Shown: piece by piece, positions 18,788 through 28,174 of the stretch
How positions within the stretch are numbered: the first letter of the stretch is position 1
Layout: the number at the start of each line of letters is the position of its first letter
Source of the DNA: Runella zeae DSM 19591
GTDB lineage: Bacteria; Bacteroidota; Bacteroidia; Cytophagales; Spirosomataceae
Length of the DNA: 64,000 nt
Assembly: GCF_000423565.1 (NCBI RefSeq)
Contig: NZ_AUIF01000043.1
Span: 1 to 64,000, forward strand
Reading direction: 5' to 3'
Made by a program: the position numbers and the translations under genes
The notes under the pieces: model-generated
Told to the model about the DNA's origin: nothing
What the model saw: the letters and a program-made list of their open reading frames with translations, nothing else
The model's database searches: none

Positions 18788-20098
18788 TTACTTTTTGGTA
18801 AGCTTATAAGTGGGCTTGCTCGCTACCGAAAAGTCGAGTACGATATCATAAGTACCTGCTTTGACTACAATGTTGGCACCACCTACTTCGAGCACACCGT
18901 CGGCTTTATCGTCGCCCATATTGACACCCCAATCATTGTTTTGGCGAAATTTGATTTCACCATCTATGAGCTTGATGTTGTTGAGTTTCCAAATTCCTTC
19001 TGACCCAAAATCAGGCATAAAAAAGGCATCAGGGCCATTCCAGCCATTAGGGGCGGCACTTCCTACAAGACCCCATACTTTATAAGGCTCGATGGTATAT
19101 TTCAATGATTTAAAATCGACGGTTATGAGATATATTCCCGCTTTGACGGCAATGTTGTCGCCACCTGCTTCCAAAATACCATCAGCGCCTTTGTCGCCAT
19201 AATTGAGATCCCAAGCCTCATTTTGACGGATTTTGATTTCACCGTCTTTGAGGGTAGCAATAGCGCGCCATTGGTCAGAGGAAGGGTCATAGTTCAATGC
19301 TACATCGGGAGCATTCCAGCCATTGGGGGTAGCACTTCCCACAAGGCCCCATGAGAGTTTGTCGATAGTATATTTAAGAGCCGTTACATCAAAAGTGATT
19401 TTGTAGGTTCCGGCTTTTACTTTGATGTTGTCGCCACCTGCTTCTAAAGTTCCGTTTGCCCCTGTATCGCCATAGTTTACGTCCCATTTATTGTCTTGAC
19501 GGAATTTAATTTCGCCTTCTAGCAGCCCTACATATGCTACAAACACATTTGCTTTGTCGGTTTTGTAAAAAGGCACATCAGGGCCATTCCAGCCATTGGG
19601 GGTAGCACTTCCTACCACACCCCAATTGGTACTCAAATCAAGTTTGTCGAGATAAGGAGTTACTTTTACCGACATTACGGCCGAATTGAGCGTAGTACTT
19701 CCGCCCAAAAAAGACTGCACTTTGATGTCAATATCGCCTACTGTAGCAGGTTTCAAACCCATTTTTAATAAAATCGGATTCAACTCCGACGTTTTGAATA
19801 CTTTTTTCAATTCGGTACCTGTAGTAATAGACGTCGCATTGGAGAAATCTCCCCCTTTTTTATCAATCAAAACCGTGTAAGCAGCCGGGGCATCAAAACC
19901 ATAGTCGGGCTGCGGCCACGAAATGGTCAAGGCGTCTTTGTCGGCATTTTCTTTGGTCAATACCACCGTTTGCGAAGATAAGGTAGGCATCGGTACTGTG
20001 CCCGTTTTCATGACAGCCTTAATTTCGTCTTTTTCGCACGACCACAATACCGTCATTATGGCCGTTGCATATATGAATTTATAGAACCAATTTTTCAT
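18788..20098 (-). CDS. susE: SusE/SusF-like lipoprotein with three tandem starch-binding-like repeats
   Basis: About 436 residues from ATG 20098 (MKNWFYKF); an ATG 12 bases upstream is possible. The signal peptide ends in a lipobox, VLWSC, which places the protein in the outer membrane. Residues about 25-150 form a SusE N-terminal domain with SWPQPDYGFDAP. Then come three near-identical modules of about 90 residues, each starting WG-VGSA-PNGWN-PD and each containing GEIK-RQ and GD--A-G-LE-GG-NI-VKAG-Y. Known SusE/F proteins carry such modules to hold starch near SusC. The repeats are also strongly similar in DNA, so copy number may vary by recombination. Confidence 0.9.
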   Translation of the reverse strand: MKNWFYKFIYATAIMTVLWSCEKDEIKAVMKTGTVPMPTLSSQTVVLTKENADKDALTISWPQPDYGFDAPAAYTVLIDKKGGDFSNATSITTGTELKKVFKTSELNPILLKMGLKPATVGDIDIKVQSFLGGSTTLNSAVMSVKVTPYLDKLDLSTNWGVVGSATPNGWNGPDVPFYKTDKANVFVAYVGLLEGEIKFRQDNKWDVNYGDTGANGTLEAGGDNIKVKAGTYKITFDVTALKYTIDKLSWGLVGSATPNGWNAPDVALNYDPSSDQWRAIATLKDGEIKIRQNEAWDLNYGDKGADGILEAGGDNIAVKAGIYLITVDFKSLKYTIEPYKVWGLVGSAAPNGWNGPDAFFMPDFGSEGIWKLNNIKLIDGEIKFRQNNDWGVNMGDDKADGVLEVGGANIVVKAGTYDIVLDFSVASKPTYKLTKK

Positions 20099-20141
20099 TT
20101 TTGTGCTCAATTAATTAGAGAAACAACTCATTTTTAGTCTA

Positions 20142-21737
20142 TTAGTAGCCTGTATTCTGAATCAGATTAGGATTAGCGGTAAGATCGGTTGAGGGGAGCG
20201 GGAAAATTTTGAGATAATCTTGCACCGATGCTCCGTCTTTTACCCCACCTTTCCATGACCACAAATACGATGAACCCGTGTATTTGGCAAAACGAATTAG
20301 GTCGGTACGTCGACTTCCTTCCCACGACAGTTCGCGAGCGCGTTCGGCCAATACAAAATCTGGTGTAAGCTCACTTGAAGTGATATTGCCAGTCGCATTG
20401 CCATAGGCTCTCACGCGGAGTTTATTGATATACTCCACCGCTAAGGCTTTGTCTCCTGCGCCTCTTGCAGCAGCTTCGGCATACATCAAGTACGCATCGG
20501 CCAATCTAAACATGGGGAAATCGGTATCGGGATGCGTAAGATTGCTTCCGACGGCTCCCGTAGAGGTGATATTTTTGTATTTGGGCATGGCATAGCCGTC
20601 GGTAAAAGTCGGTATTTCATTGATTTCTAACTTTTGTCCGTCGGTATAAAACATCGCTCTTTTGTCGGTCTTGCCCGTAGGGTCAGCAAATAGTTTGACA
20701 AAAGAGGGCGTAACCCGCACACCGCCCCAGCCACCATCCAGGCCGTAGCTAGAAGCAGGCATCGAACCGCCTACAGGTGCATGACAAAGGAAAGTCATCC
20801 CACCCCAAGTTTGGCTGCGATTGCCATCAGCGGCCAATGCCCAAATCACTTCTGGCGAATTGTGGTTATCAGCTTTGAACAAATCTTCATATTTAGCTTG
20901 TAGAGTATAGCCCGCATCAATTACTTTTTTGGCGTAAGTGGCGGCATCAGCGTAGCGATTGCCTTGACCTTGCGCCTCAGCATTGAGGTATAGTTTTGCC
21001 AACAGCATCCAAGCGGCGGCTTTGTCTGCGCGAGCGTATTCGTTTTTGCGCGCATCAACCAACTCACCATCAATGGCTTTTAACTCCGACTCAATGTAAG
21101 CAAACAAATCTTTGGGGTTGGTTTGTTTGGGAGGGGCAGACCCCACGAGGTCGCTTTCGGTTACAAAAGGCACATTTCCACCAAATAAGTCAAGCGCGTG
21201 CCAGTAGCTCAATGCCCGCAAAAATCGCGCTTCGGCGCGTAAGGCTTTGGCATCGGCCAATACAGCCCCCGTCACACCCCTTTCCGAAAGTTTGGCATCG
21301 CTTGTTTCGCGAATAAATTCATTACAAGAAGCAATTTGATAAAATACCCGATTGTAAAAACCTCTCACGAAAGCATTGTTTGAAGACCATTTCATTTGAT
21401 GTAATTCTGGCAAACCAGCATCGTTCCAGGCAATGACGGCTTCGTCGGTAGTGAGTACTTGTAGATACCAATAGTTTCGTAAATAGCTCGAAAACCCTTC
21501 ATCTTGGCCTTTGATGTCTTTGGTACGGTCGTCGCCGGCGGGGCCTTGCTGCCCCGTAAGCATTAGACCAGCGTATAGTTTTGCGCCTACTTGTTTGTAA
21601 GCGGCGGGGTCGTTATAGACCGTAGCGGAAGTAACTTCGTTGAAAGGCTGACGGTCAAGGTCTTTGATACAAGAGGATACCACCAACGATAAGGCAACTC
21701 CTCCTAAAGCTATATTTTTATTGATGAAATTCTTCAT
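20142..21737 (-). CDS. susD: SusD/RagB family outer-membrane starch-binding lipoprotein
   Basis: 531 residues from ATG 21737 (MKNFINKNIALGG), chosen over an upstream ATG at 21773 because it gives a normal lipoprotein signal with lipobox VVSSC. The mature protein has the SusD landmarks LDRQPFNEVT at the N terminus, an RALRAEARFLRALSYWHALD helical (TPR-like) stretch and RLADAYLMYAEAAAR near the C terminus, ending with the usual LTANPNLIQNTGY tail. It caps SusC and binds glycan chains at the surface. It lies between susC and the SusE-like gene with gaps of about 54 and 43 bp. Confidence 0.95.
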   Translation of the reverse strand: MKNFINKNIALGGVALSLVVSSCIKDLDRQPFNEVTSATVYNDPAAYKQVGAKLYAGLMLTGQQGPAGDDRTKDIKGQDEGFSSYLRNYWYLQVLTTDEAVIAWNDAGLPELHQMKWSSNNAFVRGFYNRVFYQIASCNEFIRETSDAKLSERGVTGAVLADAKALRAEARFLRALSYWHALDLFGGNVPFVTESDLVGSAPPKQTNPKDLFAYIESELKAIDGELVDARKNEYARADKAAAWMLLAKLYLNAEAQGQGNRYADAATYAKKVIDAGYTLQAKYEDLFKADNHNSPEVIWALAADGNRSQTWGGMTFLCHAPVGGSMPASSYGLDGGWGGVRVTPSFVKLFADPTGKTDKRAMFYTDGQKLEINEIPTFTDGYAMPKYKNITSTGAVGSNLTHPDTDFPMFRLADAYLMYAEAAARGAGDKALAVEYINKLRVRAYGNATGNITSSELTPDFVLAERARELSWEGSRRTDLIRFAKYTGSSYLWSWKGGVKDGASVQDYLKIFPLPSTDLTANPNLIQNTGY

Positions 21738-21791
21738 TGTCTTGTTTTTGAAAAACAGTTTTATCAAACTCAAATCTATTCGTTTTTGTGC

Positions 21792-24764
21792 TTAGAAACC
21801 GATGTTGAGGCCAAGGGTGTAAGTACGCGGAATAGGATAAATATTGTTGTCGATGCCGCCGCTTACTTCGGGGTTTAAACCTGTGTATTTGGTGATGACA
21901 AACAAGTTTTGCACCGTAGCCGCAACGCGAGCGGTGGTTTTCCCACCAAAGACATTGCCCAAATTATAGCCCGCAAAAAGATTGTCCATACGCAGGAATG
22001 AGCCGTTTTCCATATAATAATCCGAGAAGTACTGAGGTCTAGCAAACTGAGTCACGTTGACGTTAGGCACCACGTTGGCTAGGGAGTTGTTGGCCCCTTG
22101 GAAAGCCTGCAATACACCATTGGTAGAGACGATGTTGTTGTATACATAATTGCCAAAATTTCCTCTCATCACAAAACCCCCGCTCCACTGCTTATACGTA
22201 GCTTGGGCATTGAACCCTAAGAATACCCTTGGGGCAGGAGATTGATAATGATAGTAATCGTCGATAGTAATTTTGCCGTCTTTGTTGCGATCCACATACA
22301 CACCTTCAATAGGTTTGCCGGCTTCGTCGTACACTTGCTGTGCAACAAAAAACGAGGATGCAGGATAGCCCACCGAATGAATCTGAATCGTGCTTCCAAC
22401 CCCTCCAGCGATACCTCCTACGAGTACTCCTTTATAATTGGGGTCATTGGCAGAGGTGAGTTTGGTGATTTTGTTTTGGTTGTAAGTCGCATTGAAGCCC
22501 AAATCCAACGTAAAATCTTCGGTATTGATGGCGTTGTAGTTTAATAATAACTCAACTCCTTGATTTTCAATCGAACCCACATTCGACAAGATTTCGTTGG
22601 TAAGGTTTGTGCCAGCGGCGATAGGCACTACGTTGAGAAGATCAGTGGTTTTTTTGATGTAATAATCTATACTTCCCGAAAGACGAGCTTTTTTGAAAGC
22701 AAAATCCAATCCCACGTTTTGGGTCGTGGTTTGTTCCCACTTGATGTTGGCGTTGTAGCCTTCGGCACGCAGTGTGGTATAGAAAGTATTACCAAGTTGT
22801 TGTTGTGCAGTAGCTGTACTTGGCGTATAACGTGCCAAATAAGCGAAGTTTTGACCTACATCTTGCTGACCTGTAACGCCATACCCCAGACGCAACTTCA
22901 AATCAGACAATACATTAGAGCCTTTTAAGAAATCCATTTCGTTGATTTTCCACGCAAAAGCTGCCGAAGGGAAAGTACCCCAACGGTTTTCTTTGGCAAA
23001 GCGTGAGGAACCATCGCGGCGTAACGTGAACGTAAGCAAATAGCGGTCTTGGAGGTTCAAATTGGCACGTCCAAAAACGGAAACCAAAGTATTTTGAGTT
23101 TTATAAGGGCTATCGTTAATGATTTTAGTTTCGGCGGCATCTTTCGTAATACTCGTAGTGGTATTGATAAAATCTTGGTACGAATACCCTGCCATCAAAT
23201 CAAGACGAATGTCTTTGGAAATATCTTTGACGTAGTTGAGATAAAAATCAAGGAGTTTGTTGCTGCGGTCTTGGGTATAGACTGTTTTTTCGCCTCCATT
23301 GCTAAAATTGGAAGCTGCAAAAGCCGGAATAAGTTTGTTACCATCGCTTTTTGAAAGGTCATAGCCCAAGTTTAAGTTGGCATGAAGTTCGGGGAGAAAA
23401 TGGAATTTATAGTCCAACTGCATATTTCCGATACTGCGTAATACTTTACTTTTATCATCAGTCAGATTCAGCAAACCGAGCGGGTTTCGGGTAGCGATAG
23501 TATTGGGCTTGCCATCAGCATTGACCCATTCGTAGTATCCACCGTAGGCCTCTTTGCCCGAAAAAACAGGCTGCGTAGGGTCAAAAGCTACTGCCGCCCC
23601 AATCGCCCCCTGATTGGCAAATATATTGTTGATAGAAGAGCCTTTTAGGTTGATGTCAACCTTCAAATGGTTGTTGAGCAACATAGGCGTTAGCCCAATA
23701 GAAGCCGAGGTACGACCCATGTTTGATGTTTTCAAAATACCATTTTGATTGGTATATCCTACCGAAATCCGATAAGGGGTATTTTTTAGCGAGCCTGTTA
23801 CGCTTAGGTTGTTGTCGGTACTGATAGCGGTGCGGTAAATTTGGTCTTGCCAGTTGGTATTAGCAGCGCCGAGGAGAGATTTTTGAGTGGCGGTTCCGTA
23901 GGTATTGACCAAAGTCCGAAATTCGTCCGCGCTTAGTACATCGATTTGACCAGTGCGCTGGGCTACCGATGCTTGCGTGCTGAGATTGACACGCATCACA
24001 TCCCCTTTTTTACCTTTTTTGGTCGTAATCATGATTACCCCATTAGAAGCCCTCGACCCATAAATGGCCGTAGCTGAGGCATCTTTCAGGATGTTGAATG
24101 ATTCGATGTCGTTGGGGTTAATCAAACTCAGCGGATTGGCCGCGCCTCTCACTTCGCCGTTGTCGAGTGGCACACCGTCTATCACGATAAGAGGGTCGTT
24201 GCTGGCATTTAAAGAAGCCCCTCCCCTAATCCGAATAGTGCTCCCTGCGCCGGGTGCTCCGCCATTGGGCGTGATTTGTACACCCGCTACTTTACCTGCC
24301 ACGAGTTGGTCAGGAGTTGCGATGTTGCCTTTGTTGAAGTCAGCAGAATTGATAGCGGCAATAGAACCCGTAAGGTCTTTTTTGCGCTGTGAGCCATAAC
24401 CAATCACAACCACCTCGGCAAGTTGCTTGTTGTCATTTTCCAGAACCACATCAATAGTAGTGCGTGTGGCTACTGGAACCTCTTGCGTAAGCATTCCCAC
24501 AAAACTAAAAACCAAAGTGGCATTGGCCGGAACCTCCAATTTGTAATTTCCATTGCCATCGGTTTGGGTTCCTCTTACAGTACCCTTTACCAATACACTC
24601 ACACCCGGCAATATGGCTCCGTTACTCTCGGTTACTTTTCCCGACACTGCACGGTCTTGGGCCACTAGCGACATACTCGCCAAAACCCATACCATCATCA
24701 AGTAACCTAATCGTCTCAAACGCACGTTTGACCGATTTTCCAACTGATAGAATTGAATAATCAT
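21792..24764 (-). CDS. susC: SusC/RagA family TonB-linked outer-membrane transporter
   Basis: 990 residues: signal peptide (about 15-36, ending SLVAQ); carboxypeptidase-regulatory-like beta-sandwich (about 40-115, VSGKVTESNGAILPGVSVLV); TonB-box region EVVVIGYGSQRKKDLTG; plug domain with IRIRGGASLNASNDPLIVIDG and GSRASNGVIMITTKKG; and a 22-strand-type barrel ending YTLGLNIGF. It imports maltooligosaccharides with SusD using TonB energy. It is first in the minus-strand unit. Upstream are an exact TAnnTTTG element and two 30-bp direct repeats that look like activator sites. Unlike the second SusC in this window it has no STN domain, so it should not signal to a sigma factor. Confidence 0.96.
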   Translation of the reverse strand: MIIQFYQLENRSNVRLRRLGYLMMVWVLASMSLVAQDRAVSGKVTESNGAILPGVSVLVKGTVRGTQTDGNGNYKLEVPANATLVFSFVGMLTQEVPVATRTTIDVVLENDNKQLAEVVVIGYGSQRKKDLTGSIAAINSADFNKGNIATPDQLVAGKVAGVQITPNGGAPGAGSTIRIRGGASLNASNDPLIVIDGVPLDNGEVRGAANPLSLINPNDIESFNILKDASATAIYGSRASNGVIMITTKKGKKGDVMRVNLSTQASVAQRTGQIDVLSADEFRTLVNTYGTATQKSLLGAANTNWQDQIYRTAISTDNNLSVTGSLKNTPYRISVGYTNQNGILKTSNMGRTSASIGLTPMLLNNHLKVDINLKGSSINNIFANQGAIGAAVAFDPTQPVFSGKEAYGGYYEWVNADGKPNTIATRNPLGLLNLTDDKSKVLRSIGNMQLDYKFHFLPELHANLNLGYDLSKSDGNKLIPAFAASNFSNGGEKTVYTQDRSNKLLDFYLNYVKDISKDIRLDLMAGYSYQDFINTTTSITKDAAETKIINDSPYKTQNTLVSVFGRANLNLQDRYLLTFTLRRDGSSRFAKENRWGTFPSAAFAWKINEMDFLKGSNVLSDLKLRLGYGVTGQQDVGQNFAYLARYTPSTATAQQQLGNTFYTTLRAEGYNANIKWEQTTTQNVGLDFAFKKARLSGSIDYYIKKTTDLLNVVPIAAGTNLTNEILSNVGSIENQGVELLLNYNAINTEDFTLDLGFNATYNQNKITKLTSANDPNYKGVLVGGIAGGVGSTIQIHSVGYPASSFFVAQQVYDEAGKPIEGVYVDRNKDGKITIDDYYHYQSPAPRVFLGFNAQATYKQWSGGFVMRGNFGNYVYNNIVSTNGVLQAFQGANNSLANVVPNVNVTQFARPQYFSDYYMENGSFLRMDNLFAGYNLGNVFGGKTTARVAATVQNLFVITKYTGLNPEVSGGIDNNIYPIPRTYTLGLNIGF

Positions 24765-24841
24765 AGGTTTAAATTAAAAAAAATTAGTAGTTAAGAAGCA
24801 GAAAATTGACTTTGAATAAACTAATAGTCAAATTGTTCTTG

Positions 24842-24849
24842 CAAAAGTA
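24842..24849 (-). promoter_or_regulatory. Candidate -7 element of the sus promoter
   Basis: Reads TACTTTTG on the minus strand, an exact TAnnTTTG, 77 bases upstream of the susC start. No TTTG is present at -33, as expected for an activator-dependent promoter. Confidence 0.55.
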
Positions 24850-24873
24850 CCATAGATATATTCCTTCGTCGTT

Positions 24874-24984
24874 CCACTTTTTGAGATGGGACTTATTTTT
24901 AAAGCCACATAACAACCTATTGACAATCAGATAATTATCACAAAACAACTTGTACCACTTTATAAGGTGGCACCTATTTTTAGA
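24874..24984 (-). promoter_or_regulatory. Two 30-bp direct repeats, candidate activator operators for susC
   Basis: Bases 24874-24903 and 24955-24984 match at 24 of 30 positions, offset 81 bases. Each begins CCACTTT and ends with a TATTTTTA core; the distal copy holds a near-palindrome (CCACTTTATAAGGTGG). The proximal copy abuts the -33 region of the susC promoter. The arrangement suits an AraC-type activator such as the product of 25026-26921. Confidence 0.55.
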
Positions 24985-25025
24985 AGAAAAAGAAGAAATA
25001 AATGGCTTGAACGAAGCGTCAATTC

Positions 25026-26921
25026 CTAATCTTCGACGCGAGATTCGAAGAAGTACTCACGGGGAGTTTGTTGAGTCATTTTTTTGAAGGCACGATTGAA
25101 TGCCGTCTTGGAGTTAAAGCCCACCTCAAATGCAATGGCCAACATAGTGTATTGCTTATTGCGCGGGTCTTCAAAACGCTGCTTAAATTCTTCAATCCGG
25201 TATTCGTTAATAAAATCAAAGAAATTTTTGTCGTACCCTTCATTGATGACTTTAGAGAGAAGATGCGGCGACATCTTTAGTTTAGAGGCAAGTTCGTTGA
25301 GGGTCAGCCCAGCATTGGTATAGGGCTTTTGTTTGTTCATAAAACCCTCAATTTTTTCTTTGTAGCTATTAAGATTGTCGAGAAGCTCGGGTTCTTTTTC
25401 AATCAATGGAGCCATAGCATCCTGAATCACTACCGAAGGCGATTCGGTGGGATTTAAGAAGGGGATAGGTTGATTAGGAAGTTTGAAAATCTCAGGTTGG
25501 TGAATAGCAAAATACCCTAAGAAATAGGGAATCGTGGAGAAAGCAAGCCAAATAGTATCGATACTTTTGAGGACAATAAAACCTGTATCAATTCCAAAAA
25601 AATACCCAATACAAAAAATAAGACCCGAAAATAGCCATAATGCCAAACATACAGCCTGCAATACAAGTACCGTAGAAAGATATTGGAGGTTTTGTTCGTA
25701 AGAGGATTGGGTAGTATAAAGCACCCGATAGCTGCGAATCACCCTACGACACGATACCCAATAATAAACATTGACAATCCATGCAATACTTCCCATGCTC
25801 CAAAAAAGCCATACCAAATCGGCTTCGCGGTTTACAATCTTGAGTTGAAGGCTTTTTTCTTCCATAAAAAAATACGGTAGATATAGCATCAACTGAACGC
25901 CTGGCAGCACAAAATGCCCCCACCATTTGGCGGGAAGTTTGGAGGTCTTGAAAAGTAATTTTTGAATATAAAAATAAAAGAGAGGCGCGTACAGGAACAA
26001 AACAAAATCAGGTACTAGCAGTAATTTGGTATAGTTTTGGGCCACTTCTTTGTAGGCACTCACAACCCTGATAAACACAATCAAAGCACTGAAGCCGAGC
26101 GCCACCACCAGCCATCGATTGGCTTGGCGGTTGTAATCTTGCATGGAAGTAATGGCAATAATCAATAACAAACTCTGAAATGCCGAAAACAACAGCAACA
26201 AATCATAGACTGAAATAGAACGAAAAGTACCTGAGAGGTCTTCCCAACTGATGATTTTCACTTCAATGTTGTCATTGTTGGTTATTTCTTCGCGATATAA
26301 CAGCCTATTGGGAAGGGTTTTGCCATTTTCTCGGCCTTCTACTGTGTTCCAATCACCTCGCGTAAATTTATACTCAATACGCTCTAAATCAGATACAATC
26401 GTAACCCGATAAGTACCATCTACTTGTGGACGAAGGCGGTGGTATTCATCGCCAGGGTCCCATTTGTTGAAGTTGCCTGTGATATAAAGGGTGGCATCTT
26501 TTGGGGTATTAGGAGGAATTTCGGTCACTACAAACCGATAGGTAGAATGTGACTCCCAACCGTCAATTTTGATTTGGATAAGTTTGGGATTCGCCTCCGC
26601 CGATTGCTCATACGTACGGTCAGGTCGGCTATTTCCGTGGGAATCTCCTTCCGCTAATCCCCAACTTCCTTGCGTAATTTTATACTTAAAGTGACGAAGT
26701 GTATCGGGTAAATTCAAGAAATAAATACCATCTTCTTGACGTTTAAATTCAAAATTAAGGTCACCAGGCTGCCAATTGTTGAAATCAGAAGCAAAAAAAA
26801 GACGCTGGTTTCCTGTTTTGAAAGGTGCGTGTTGTATCACTTCTATCCTGATTTGGGATTTTCCCCAAAAAGGAACAAGCCACCACAACACCAACCCAAC
26901 GATATACCTCATTTTTGTCAA
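25026..26921 (-). CDS. Membrane AraC-type regulator with two glycan-binding-like extracytoplasmic domains (SusR-like role)
   Basis: 631 residues. A signal peptide (about 1-22) is followed by two repeated E-set/CBM20-48-like modules (about 25-115 and 130-225); each has an FxNW-type strand (FASDFNNWQPGD; ITGNFNKWDPGD), a YKIT/YKFT-R-GxW motif and a conserved exposed acidic turn. A multi-pass membrane region (about 240-465, roughly seven hydrophobic segments) follows, then an AraC helix-turn-helix (about 525-625: LTLNELASKLKMSPHLLSKVIN and VGFNSKTAFNRAFKKMTQQTPREYF). Inferred: the outer modules sense starch fragments and the cytoplasmic part activates susC. It starts 3 bp after the thyA stop, so both are probably co-transcribed. 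This domain order differs from hybrid two-component regulators. Confidence 0.88.
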   Translation of the reverse strand: MTKMRYIVGLVLWWLVPFWGKSQIRIEVIQHAPFKTGNQRLFFASDFNNWQPGDLNFEFKRQEDGIYFLNLPDTLRHFKYKITQGSWGLAEGDSHGNSRPDRTYEQSAEANPKLIQIKIDGWESHSTYRFVVTEIPPNTPKDATLYITGNFNKWDPGDEYHRLRPQVDGTYRVTIVSDLERIEYKFTRGDWNTVEGRENGKTLPNRLLYREEITNNDNIEVKIISWEDLSGTFRSISVYDLLLLFSAFQSLLLIIAITSMQDYNRQANRWLVVALGFSALIVFIRVVSAYKEVAQNYTKLLLVPDFVLFLYAPLFYFYIQKLLFKTSKLPAKWWGHFVLPGVQLMLYLPYFFMEEKSLQLKIVNREADLVWLFWSMGSIAWIVNVYYWVSCRRVIRSYRVLYTTQSSYEQNLQYLSTVLVLQAVCLALWLFSGLIFCIGYFFGIDTGFIVLKSIDTIWLAFSTIPYFLGYFAIHQPEIFKLPNQPIPFLNPTESPSVVIQDAMAPLIEKEPELLDNLNSYKEKIEGFMNKQKPYTNAGLTLNELASKLKMSPHLLSKVINEGYDKNFFDFINEYRIEEFKQRFEDPRNKQYTMLAIAFEVGFNSKTAFNRAFKKMTQQTPREYFFESRVED

Positions 26922-26924
26922 TTT

Positions 26925-27719
26925 TTATACAGCCACTGGCGCTTTGATGGCAGGCCAAGGATTGTAGTTTTCGAGCGTAAAATCCTCAAATGTAAAGTCA
27001 AATACACTCTTTATGTCTGGATTTAATTTCATCACAGGCAGCGCTCGCGGCTCACGCGATAGTTGCAATTCCACTTGCTCCAAATGGTTGAGATAAATAT
27101 GCGTATCACCGCCTGTCCAGACAAAATCGCCGTACTCAAAACCACACTCTTGGGCAATCATCATCGTCAATAAAGCATAACTTGCTATGTTGAACGGCAC
27201 TCCTAAAAACACATCAGCACTACGCTGATAGAGCTGACAAGAGAGCTTATTGTCTGCCACATAAAACTGAAACAAAGCATGGCAAGGGCTTAAGGCCATT
27301 TTAGGCAAATCCGCTGGATTCCAAGCAGATACAATGATTCTGCGCGAATCAGGATTGTTTTTGAGTTGTTTCAATACATCCTGCAACTGGTCAATCACTC
27401 GCCCGTCGGGAGCTTCCCAGCTACGCCATTGTTTGCCATATACGGGGCCGAGGTTTCCGTCGGCATCGGCCCATTCGTCCCAAATACTCACGCCATTGTC
27501 TTTGAGGTATTTGATATTGGTATCGCCTTTCAAAAACCACAAAAGCTCATGAATGATAGATTTTGTATGTACTTTTTTGGTAGTAACCAGCGGAAAGCCG
27601 TCTTGTAAATTGAAGCGCATTTGATACCCAAAAACACTAATAGTACCCGTACCTGTACGATCCGTTTTGCGAGTACCGTGGGTCAGAATATGGCGAAGTA
27701 AGTCGTGATATTGTTGCAT
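26925..27719 (-). CDS. thyA: Thymidylate synthase
   Basis: 264 residues from ATG 27719 ([15 protein letters not shown]), the same length as E. coli ThyA; an in-frame ATG at 27737 lies inside a hairpin and is disfavoured. The catalytic Cys146 is in [48 protein letters not shown] and NLEN-type folate/dUMP residues ([13 protein letters not shown]) are present. It makes dTMP from dUMP using methylenetetrahydrofolate. No authentic dihydrofolate reductase (folA) is adjacent. The starch regulator follows 3 bp downstream. Confidence 0.97.
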   Translation of the reverse strand: MQQYHDLLRHILTHGTRKTDRTGTGTISVFGYQMRFNLQDGFPLVTTKKVHTKSIIHELLWFLKGDTNIKYLKDNGVSIWDEWADADGNLGPVYGKQWRSWEAPDGRVIDQLQDVLKQLKNNPDSRRIIVSAWNPADLPKMALSPCHALFQFYVADNKLSCQLYQRSADVFLGVPFNIASYALLTMMIAQECGFEYGDFVWTGGDTHIYLNHLEQVELQLSREPRALPVMKLNPDIKSVFDFTFEDFTLENYNPWPAIKAPVAV

Positions 27720-27729
27720 AATTAGTGGT

Positions 27730-27771
27730 ACGGACATCCTGTCCGTGATTAAAACTCACACGGCAAAGTTA
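27730..27771 (-). promoter_or_regulatory. thyA -7 element and 5' UTR hairpin
   Basis: 27771-27764 reads TAACTTTG on the minus strand, an exact -7 match; a TTTG lies 23 bases further upstream. Between it and the start codon is a perfect hairpin, ACGGACA (27746-27740) and TGTCCGT (27736-27730) with loop GGA, ending 10 bases before the ATG. It could affect thyA translation. Confidence 0.45.
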
Positions 27772-28174
27772 ACAAATCCGTACAAACACTCTAACAAAAA
27801 ATTGGCCACAAAGATTTAGTGAAAGCTCTTTATGAACCATAAAGAATTCTAATTTACCACTCCCATTTTTGTTTCATCACGATACTTGATCAAATATTGT
27901 ATAAAGAACATACCACTTGTCACTACCAAATTGCCGTTTATAGACTACAGAAGTTACTATGAATTGCAAACCTCTGATGATCTAGCAGCAATCCGTTAAG
28001 TGTAATGTGGAAGCCATAACGCAAAAGAAAAACAGTTTTTGGCGAAATAACAACCATAACGACGCTAACAAATTACTCATAAACAGTAGTTTTGCCGATT
28101 AGAATACAACAACTTTGTTCCTCAGAAACTTATCTTTGCCAACTGTTGTAGATAAGTCCTCTAAATAAACCTTT
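27772..28174. other. Intergenic region with no confident gene
   Basis: About 400 AT-rich bases between divergent genes. A minus-strand stretch ending at the stop at 27849 reads like coding sequence for about 30 codons (it includes VVTSGMFFIQYLIKYRDETK) but has no start and meets stops upstream, so it may be a decayed gene end. A TATCTTTG match (28131-28138) may be the -7 element for the gene at 28175. Confidence 0.35.

Noticed and set aside
18788-20098. CRISPR array
   Set aside because: The repeats are three, about 270 bases long and in frame within a SusE-like gene, so they encode protein modules.
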